Below are positions 6,293 to 10,331 of a DNA stretch of 10,331 bases, piece by piece. The notes under the pieces are model-generated. The model searched no databases. It was not told the origin of the DNA and saw nothing but the letters and a program-made list of their open reading frames with translations. The stretch comes from Alphaproteobacteria bacterium (GTDB taxonomy: Bacteria; Pseudomonadota; Alphaproteobacteria; Rhizobiales; Aestuariivirgaceae): contig JAHEJE010000074.1 in the NCBI GenBank assembly GCA_024639035.1, forward strand, positions 1 to 10,331, written 5' to 3'. Positions within the stretch are counted from its first letter, which is position 1. Each line of letters starts with the position of its first letter. Made by a program: the position numbers and the translations under genes.

Positions 6293-7108
6293 ATGAGTGA
6301 GTTGAAACTTGCCGTCGCCGGCGTTGCCGGCCGCATGGGCCGCACCTTGGCCCGCATGGTGCATGAAACGGCCGGCTGCGAGCTTGTCGGCGGCATCGAA
6401 CCCAAGGGTTCCGCCCACGTCGGCCACGATATCGGTGTACTGGCCGGGCTCGGTGAGTTGGACATGCCGGTCATCACCGATCCGCTGCCTCTGTTTGCCC
6501 GCATCGACGGCATCATCGATTTCACCACGCCCGCTGCGACCATGGAGTTCACCGAACTGGCCGCCCAGGCGCGAATCATCCATGTCATCGGCACAACCGG
6601 CCTGTCGGCGCCCGATGAGGCCAAGCTGAAAGCCGCATCGCGTCATGCCCGTATCGTCAGGTCCGGCAACATGAGCCTGGGCATCAACCTTCTGGCAGTT
6701 ATGGTCAAGAAGGTCGCCGCCGCTCTTGACGCCGAATTCGATATCGAGGTGCTCGAGATGCATCACTGCCACAAGGTCGATGCGCCTTCCGGCACCGCTT
6801 ATCTGCTGGGCGAAGCGGCCGCCGAAGGCCGCGGCATCGATCTGGCGGAGCACTCTGTGCGCAGCCGCGACGGCCACACCGGTCCGCGCAATTCCGGCGA
6901 CATCGGATTTGCCACCCTGCGCGGCGGCAGCGTTGTCGGCGAACACAGCGTGATCTTTGCCGGACCTGAAGAACGCATCGAACTGACCCACAAGGCTCAG
7001 TCGCGCGACCTGTTCGCCATCGGCGCGCTCAAGGCCGCCCAATGGGCCGCCGACAAGAAACCCGGGCTGTACAGCATGCTCGACGTGCTCGGCCTCAGCG
7101 AAGATTAA
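6293..7108 (+). CDS. dapB: 4-hydroxy-tetrahydrodipicolinate reductase
   Basis: Cytoplasmic NAD(P)H-dependent enzyme that reduces 4-hydroxy-tetrahydrodipicolinate to tetrahydrodipicolinate, the second committed step of the diaminopimelate/lysine pathway. At 271 residues it has the normal length. The N-terminal Rossmann part shows GVAGRMG (10-16) for the cofactor and DFTTPAATMEF (76-86); VIGTTG (98-103) follows. The C-terminal catalytic part has the signature EMHHCHKVDAPSGTA (155-169), with H157/H158 and K161 and the substrate-binding SGT. RSGNMSLGINLL (123-134) is also characteristic. The start ATG follows AGGGAA at 8-base spacing. gpmA follows after 15 bases, so the two are probably co-transcribed, an arrangement I know from rhizobial genomes. 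No damage is visible. Confidence 0.97.
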   Translation: MSELKLAVAGVAGRMGRTLARMVHETAGCELVGGIEPKGSAHVGHDIGVLAGLGELDMPVITDPLPLFARIDGIIDFTTPAATMEFTELAAQARIIHVIGTTGLSAPDEAKLKAASRHARIVRSGNMSLGINLLAVMVKKVAAALDAEFDIEVLEMHHCHKVDAPSGTAYLLGEAAAEGRGIDLAEHSVRSRDGHTGPRNSGDIGFATLRGGSVVGEHSVIFAGPEERIELTHKAQSRDLFAIGALKAAQWAADKKPGLYSMLDVLGLSED

Positions 7109-7123
7109 TCTGGAGATTGCATC

Positions 7124-7744
7124 ATGGAACGACTGCTGGTGCTGGTGCGCCACGGACAAAGCGAGTGGAACCTGAAGAACCTGTTCACCGGCTGGGCCAA
7201 CCCCGGATTGACGGAAAAAGGCGTCGAGGAAGCCATCGCCGCCGGTGACCGCCTGAAGGCCAAGGGGGCAAGATTTGACATCGCCTTTACCAGCCTGTTG
7301 TCGCGCGCCCAACGCACGCTGACCCTGATGCTCGAACAACTCGATCAGCCGGACCTGAGAACCATCAAGAACCAGGCTCTCAACGAACGCAATTACGGCG
7401 ACCTCGTCGGCCTGAACAAGGATGACGCCCGCAAGAAGTGGGGCGACGAACAGGTCCACATCTGGCGCCGGTCGTTCGACATTCCGCCGCCGGGCGGCGA
7501 GAGCCTGAAAGACACCGCCGAGCGGGTGCTGCCGTACTTTGAAAAAGAAATCCTGCCGCGCGTTTTGGCCGGAGAAAAGGTGATTGTCGCCGCCCATGGC
7601 AACTCGCTGAGGGCATTGGTCATGTCGCTCGAAAAACTGTCGCCGGAGGAGATCCTCAAAAAGGAAATCGCCACCGGCGTCCCCCTCGTCTACCGGCTCA
7701 ACGCCGATGGCGCGGTCGCGTCAAGCGAAGTGCTTGGTCAGTAG
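7124..7744 (+). CDS. gpmA: 2,3-bisphosphoglycerate-dependent phosphoglycerate mutase
   Basis: Glycolytic and gluconeogenic enzyme that interconverts 3- and 2-phosphoglycerate through a phosphohistidine. It has 206 residues, the short form usual in alphaproteobacteria; the E. coli enzyme is about 250. The phosphohistidine motif LVRHGQSEWN (7-16) contains H10, and FTGWANPGLTEKG (21-33) matches the family. Other catalytic residues are R61, E88 in LNERNYGDL, the R115-R116 pair, and H158 in AAHGNSLR. The ribosome site GGAG (7112-7115) lies 8 bases before the ATG. It is the second gene of a dapB-gpmA unit. Its stop is separated by a single base from the end of the facing autotransporter frame. Confidence 0.96.
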   Translation: MERLLVLVRHGQSEWNLKNLFTGWANPGLTEKGVEEAIAAGDRLKAKGARFDIAFTSLLSRAQRTLTLMLEQLDQPDLRTIKNQALNERNYGDLVGLNKDDARKKWGDEQVHIWRRSFDIPPPGGESLKDTAERVLPYFEKEILPRVLAGEKVIVAAHGNSLRALVMSLEKLSPEEILKKEIATGVPLVYRLNADGAVASSEVLGQ

Positions 7745-7745
7745 C

Positions 7746-8021
7746 TCAGTTCAATGGAATGCCCACGTTGGCGCCAACATTGACCGCGTTGGCGCCTCGC
7801 CCGAACAATCCATAGTACGTCGCAGCAAGCGAAACACTGGTTCCACCCTCGAACCGGAACATTGCCCCGCCACCGACCTCACCGTTGGTATTGCTGTCGT
7901 TGATCACCAGGTTCGGCGCAATGGCAAAGCCATCCTCCTTGCGGAAGTCATGATGCAGGCGGGCGGTTACGAACGGCTGCCAGTTGACCAGCAATTCACC
8001 GCCCTCCAGCACCCGCGACAC
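7746..8021 (-). pseudogene. Out-of-frame C-terminal beta-barrel end of the autotransporter
   Basis: This frame continues the barrel of the gene at 8024-9814 but is shifted relative to it. Its own first start-like codon is GTG at 8019-8021, and the frame reads farther upstream as LTVSRVLEGG, which joins smoothly to the end of the larger frame (...LEYGNLNAA). The roughly 91 residues alternate polar and non-polar like beta-strands, with turns such as FRKEDG, NDSNTNGE and GRGAN. One lost base, or two gained, near 8024-8031 explains the split. The last residues are GIPLN, not the terminal Phe or Trp usual for outer-membrane barrels. There is no ribosome site, so it is unlikely to be made alone. 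Confidence 0.75.
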
Positions 8022-8023
8022 CG

Positions 8024-9814
8024 TCAGGCTGCATTGAGGTTGCCGTATTCCAGCGACTGGCCGGGAACCGCAACCGACGTGGAATCGGTATACCCGCCAA
8101 CGTCGGCGTGCGAGTACGAAAGTGCGACCGCCGGCTGAAGCACAAGACCGGCGGCATCGAACGTGCCGGAAAGCTGGGCGCTGGCGCCGAACCGGTCGGC
8201 ATCGTATGCGCCCGTCGCCCCGGCCAGCGATGTGTCGAACCAGCCGTGCTCATAGATCCCCGTCACCGCAAGCCTGATCCGGTCGGTGACAGCCATGGCG
8301 CCGGTCAACGCAAAGCCAAGACCGTTCATGTCGGTTTTCGATTGGATTCGATCGATGTCGATCTCGGCAAACCGTCCCATCACTTCAAGCGCGATGGCAA
8401 ACCGCTCCGACAATTTCATCGCCCCGCCGGCTGAAATATTGCTGGAATGGCCATCGCGCCCGGCGCCCGAACCGTCATCGAGGATCGATACTTTGCCGCT
8501 GATCCAGATGTCGATGTCTGCGAGAGGGGAAGGCGCCGGGCCGCGGGCGGGGGTCACCATGAGTTTTCCAAGGTCGGCAAAAAAACTGCCGGATTGATCG
8601 CCATGCCGGGTCAGTTGGAACGCGCTCGGATCTGCGCCGCCAAAGTTGCGCGCTGGCATACCAGGTCCGGCAACCGGCGCAATGACACCTTGAACATGGC
8701 CCCGTACACTATGAACGGGGTTCTCCAGAAGGCGCAGTTCGGCCTTGGCAGCCTTGATCATTGCGTCACGCTCTTTGCCGGTTCTGGCATTTCGATCATG
8801 GATGTTCTTCAACTCCTGATCGACATTCAATCGCTCAGACAGAGTAGTTGCATACGCTCGGCGCTTTTGGTTCCGGACTTCGGTTTCGGAGGCCCGCTCA
8901 GCCTCGTTGTCCAGTTTCACCAGTTCGTCTTCAAGTTCAGCACGTCTTTCCCGCAAGTGCTCAACCGTCAGCTGATCGCTATTCTTCTCAGTTTCCAGAT
9001 AGAATATCTGGGACCGCAGTTCCTTCATCCGCTTGCGCCGGTTGGCCTCCTGCTTCACGAATTCAGGATCATATTCAACCCCGCTCAGCACAGCCGTTCG
9101 CTCAAGCAAAGCTGACGCCTTGGCGCTGCCAAAGCCGGTGAAGCCGATGGAGCCATAAACAATGTTCGCCGACGTCCTGGCAATGTTCGACTGCTGTCTT
9201 GCCTTGGACAGATTGGTATTCCTTGTATCATCGTCGCCGGAGTCTTCATTGTTCGTGTCGTTGCTGCCGGTTTCATCATTGTCGGCGTTGTCGTCACCAG
9301 TGTTGTCGCCACCAGCACCATCGTCGCCGGTGTTACCGTCACCAGTGTCATTATCGCCGGCGTTGTCATCATTGGCTGTTGGCGTACATGTTACATTGAG
9401 CTGGGTGAAACCCGACCCGCTCGCCGGGCTTACGTTTTCAATGACAGCGCCAAATTCGTAGTTCCCATCCTGTGAAATGGTGTAGGTCGTGGTGGACGGA
9501 ATCGTCATACCGTTGAAACTTGTCGCCTGCAGGATTTGCACGCCGTTGACGTTCTCCTGCAGGTTGAGGCGCTGCGGTGCGACGGTGCTGGCTGCGGTCG
9601 AAAAGGTGATGATCTCACCAGCCTTGAAGGCTACGGGATTTAGCGAGGTCTTGTAGCCCTGGGTGCGGATGAAACCGGGCGCTCCCGCAACCGTCAGCGT
9701 GAACGTGACGGGAAGTGCGCTGCAACCTGGCGACCCGGCATGAACGGGCGTCTGCGCTCCGTCAACCCCGAAGACCGCTGCCGCTATCGCAGCAGCAAAT
9801 ATCCGATTGTGCAT
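8024..9814 (-). CDS. Autotransporter-like outer-membrane protein, barrel interrupted by frameshift
   Basis: Predicted surface protein, 596 residues from ATG 9812-9814 (a TTG four codons earlier lacks a ribosome site). In order it has: a signal peptide cleaved near VHA|GS (after 26); a beta-rich domain, about 27-146, with two cysteines (C31, C143) that could form a disulfide; ten Asp/Asn/Gly/Thr-rich pentapeptide repeats (149-198); a hydrophobic Gly-rich segment (about 216-245); a strongly charged coiled coil (about 250-365); a Pro/Gly linker; and the start of a type V autotransporter barrel (about 435 onward, with WISGKVSILDDG and LAVTGIYEHGWFDTSL). The frame stops at a TGA inside the barrel, and the missing strands follow in another frame at 7746-8021. 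Intact, it would be near 690 residues. As it stands the barrel should not fold, so the gene is probably inactive unless this is a sequencing error. The ligand or role of the passenger is unknown. Confidence 0.8.
   Translation of the reverse strand: MHNRIFAAAIAAAVFGVDGAQTPVHAGSPGCSALPVTFTLTVAGAPGFIRTQGYKTSLNPVAFKAGEIITFSTAASTVAPQRLNLQENVNGVQILQATSFNGMTIPSTTTYTISQDGNYEFGAVIENVSPASGSGFTQLNVTCTPTANDDNAGDNDTGDGNTGDDGAGGDNTGDDNADNDETGSNDTNNEDSGDDDTRNTNLSKARQQSNIARTSANIVYGSIGFTGFGSAKASALLERTAVLSGVEYDPEFVKQEANRRKRMKELRSQIFYLETEKNSDQLTVEHLRERRAELEDELVKLDNEAERASETEVRNQKRRAYATTLSERLNVDQELKNIHDRNARTGKERDAMIKAAKAELRLLENPVHSVRGHVQGVIAPVAGPGMPARNFGGADPSAFQLTRHGDQSGSFFADLGKLMVTPARGPAPSPLADIDIWISGKVSILDDGSGAGRDGHSSNISAGGAMKLSERFAIALEVMGRFAEIDIDRIQSKTDMNGLGFALTGAMAVTDRIRLAVTGIYEHGWFDTSLAGATGAYDADRFGASAQLSGTFDAAGLVLQPAVALSYSHADVGGYTDSTSVAVPGQSLEYGNLNAA
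9221..9370 (-). repeat. Ten tandem pentapeptide (15-bp) acidic repeats
   Basis: Ten units of five residues occupy autotransporter residues 149-198: DDNAG, DNDTG, DGNTG, DDGAG, GDNTG, DDNAD, NDETG, SNDTN, NEDSG and DDDTR. The consensus is D-[DN]-[ND]-[TA]-G. At the DNA level the units are imperfect 15-mers built from GTCGCCGG/GTCACCAG-like words on the plus strand, and they degenerate toward the coiled-coil side. The composition suggests a flexible spacer or a calcium-binding tract, though the spacing is not that of RTX nonapeptides or classic EF-type loops. Confidence 0.8.
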
Positions 9815-9927
9815 TCCCCACCCCAACCTCAGAATTTGCCCGTAAGGAAATTAGCGACTGCACCCGGCCCGGCGCATCATCCATGTGCATGAGACTTGAA
9901 GGGAAATTCACAACTCTGGTGAACAAA

Positions 9928-10305
9928 CTATTTCCGATAGGTGTGCAGCAACAACAGCAAATCCTGCTGGCGCGAAACCGCGCATTTGTGCATCAGCTTT
10001 TGCAGATGGGTGCGGATAGTGTTGCGCGACAGTCCGCTCTCGCCGGCATAGCGGGTCACACTCATGCCCTCAAACAGCGCGCAAGCCAAAGCCGTCTCGG
10101 CTGCCGTTAACCCGAATGCATCTTGTAGAAGCTCCGCGTCCAGGCTCACGACTTTTGCCGGATCGGATATCACAACGGTCGCCATCGCGTTGGCAATCGG
10201 GCATTCGAGCACCGGCACGACATGCACAACAAGCTTCCGCCTGCCGGTCGGTCGCCGGTTGCGGTATGAGCGCCTTGGCCAACCGCAGTTCATCCTCACC
10301 CACAT
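9928..10305 (-). CDS. LuxR-type HTH regulator, C-terminal part only in this frame
   Basis: DNA-binding transcription regulator. The frame holds a clear LuxR/FixJ-type HTH at about residues 63-120: FGLTAAETALACALFEGMSV, then LSRNTIRTHLQKLMHK with the recognition helix, then a Leu-rich end. Before it, LVVHVVPVLE and MATVVISDP (about 25-50) match the last strands of the PAS-like sensory domain found in this kind of protein. The first roughly 20 residues from the ATG at 10303-10305 (Trp/Arg-rich) look like a wrong-frame reading. The authentic-looking upstream protein (10259-10330) lies in another frame, so this is most likely the 3' part of a broken gene. It lies 113 bases upstream of the autotransporter in the same direction and may once have controlled it. 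Confidence 0.65.
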   Translation of the reverse strand: MWVRMNCGWPRRSYRNRRPTGRRKLVVHVVPVLECPIANAMATVVISDPAKVVSLDAELLQDAFGLTAAETALACALFEGMSVTRYAGESGLSRNTIRTHLQKLMHKCAVSRQQDLLLLLHTYRK

Positions 10306-10330
10306 GGCCTGCTTCGCGCGCCCGCTGCAC
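10259..10330 (-). pseudogene. Upstream fragment of the LuxR-type regulator, other frame, cut by window edge
   Basis: The minus strand entering the window reads VQRAREAGHVGEDELRLAKA, then LIPQ. This is the style of the helix that precedes the central region in PAS-containing LuxR regulators (typically ...DELRLLRLLAPHL followed by a long helix). The sense then vanishes, while the frame that encodes RPTGRRKLVVHVVPV takes over at about 10245-10258. Roughly the whole middle of the sensory domain seems absent. The rest of the N-terminus lies beyond the window. Confidence 0.45.
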
Positions 10331-10331
10331 G

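Noticed and set aside
6236..7597. 453-codon minus-strand frame opposite dapB and gpmA
   Set aside because: Both housekeeping enzymes on the plus strand have complete catalytic motifs; the reverse frame has none.
8019..8035. Programmed ribosomal frameshift in the autotransporter
   Set aside because: No slippery heptamer or following pseudoknot is apparent; a mutation or read error is simpler.
8447..9115. Plus-strand frame opposite the autotransporter
   Set aside because: It mirrors the coiled-coil codons and has no independent ribosome site or motif.
1..10331. Mobile element, CRISPR array, toxin-antitoxin pair or phage-defence operon
   Set aside because: No transposase, integrase, terminal inverted repeat pair, spaced repeats or defence-type gene could be seen on either strand.

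Overview
The window looks like a chromosomal segment of an alphaproteobacterium, most likely of the Hyphomicrobiales (Rhizobiales) type. This is inferred from a high-GC coding style, a short (206-residue) cofactor-dependent phosphoglycerate mutase directly behind dapB, and alphaproteobacterial-looking transporter and autotransporter genes. There are no rRNA or tRNA genes, no CRISPR array and no recognisable transposase. The genus cannot be named from sequence reading alone.

Layout. (1) Bases 1-966 hold no gene I can support, only a few hairpins and a possible coding remnant. (2) 967-5242, minus strand, is a three-gene ABC importer operon read as binding protein, then ATPase, then a fused two-domain permease. 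The binding protein closely fits the putative 2-aminoethylphosphonate family (PhnS2/T2/U2 type). A strong hairpin sits between the binding-protein gene and the ATPase gene, and the ATPase and permease genes are separated by 1 base. (3) 5243-5448 is a shared divergent control region with two near-identical 12-bp palindromes and a third, unrelated one. (4) 5449-5733, plus strand, is a small DUF1330 protein. It converges on an SRPBCC-fold protein at 5748-6161, minus strand. (5) 6293-7744, plus strand, is the housekeeping pair dapB-gpmA. (6) 7746-9814, minus strand, is an outer-membrane autotransporter-like gene with a composite passenger and a frameshift inside the beta-barrel. (7) 9928-10331, minus strand, is a LuxR-type regulator whose HTH end is intact but whose upstream part lies in another frame, as if the middle had been deleted.

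How it fits together. The importer would bring a small phosphonate, probably 2-aminoethylphosphonate, from periplasm to cytoplasm. No phosphonate-degrading enzyme and no dedicated regulator lies in the window, so both must be elsewhere. dapB and gpmA serve diaminopimelate/lysine synthesis and glycolysis and appear unrelated to the importer. The right end looks like a decaying surface-protein locus: both the autotransporter and the regulator upstream of it carry reading-frame breaks.

The points most worth a second look are the extra periplasmic domain in the permease, the twin palindromes between the phosphonate operon and the DUF1330 gene, the intercistronic hairpin, and the composite autotransporter with its ten pentapeptide acidic repeats.
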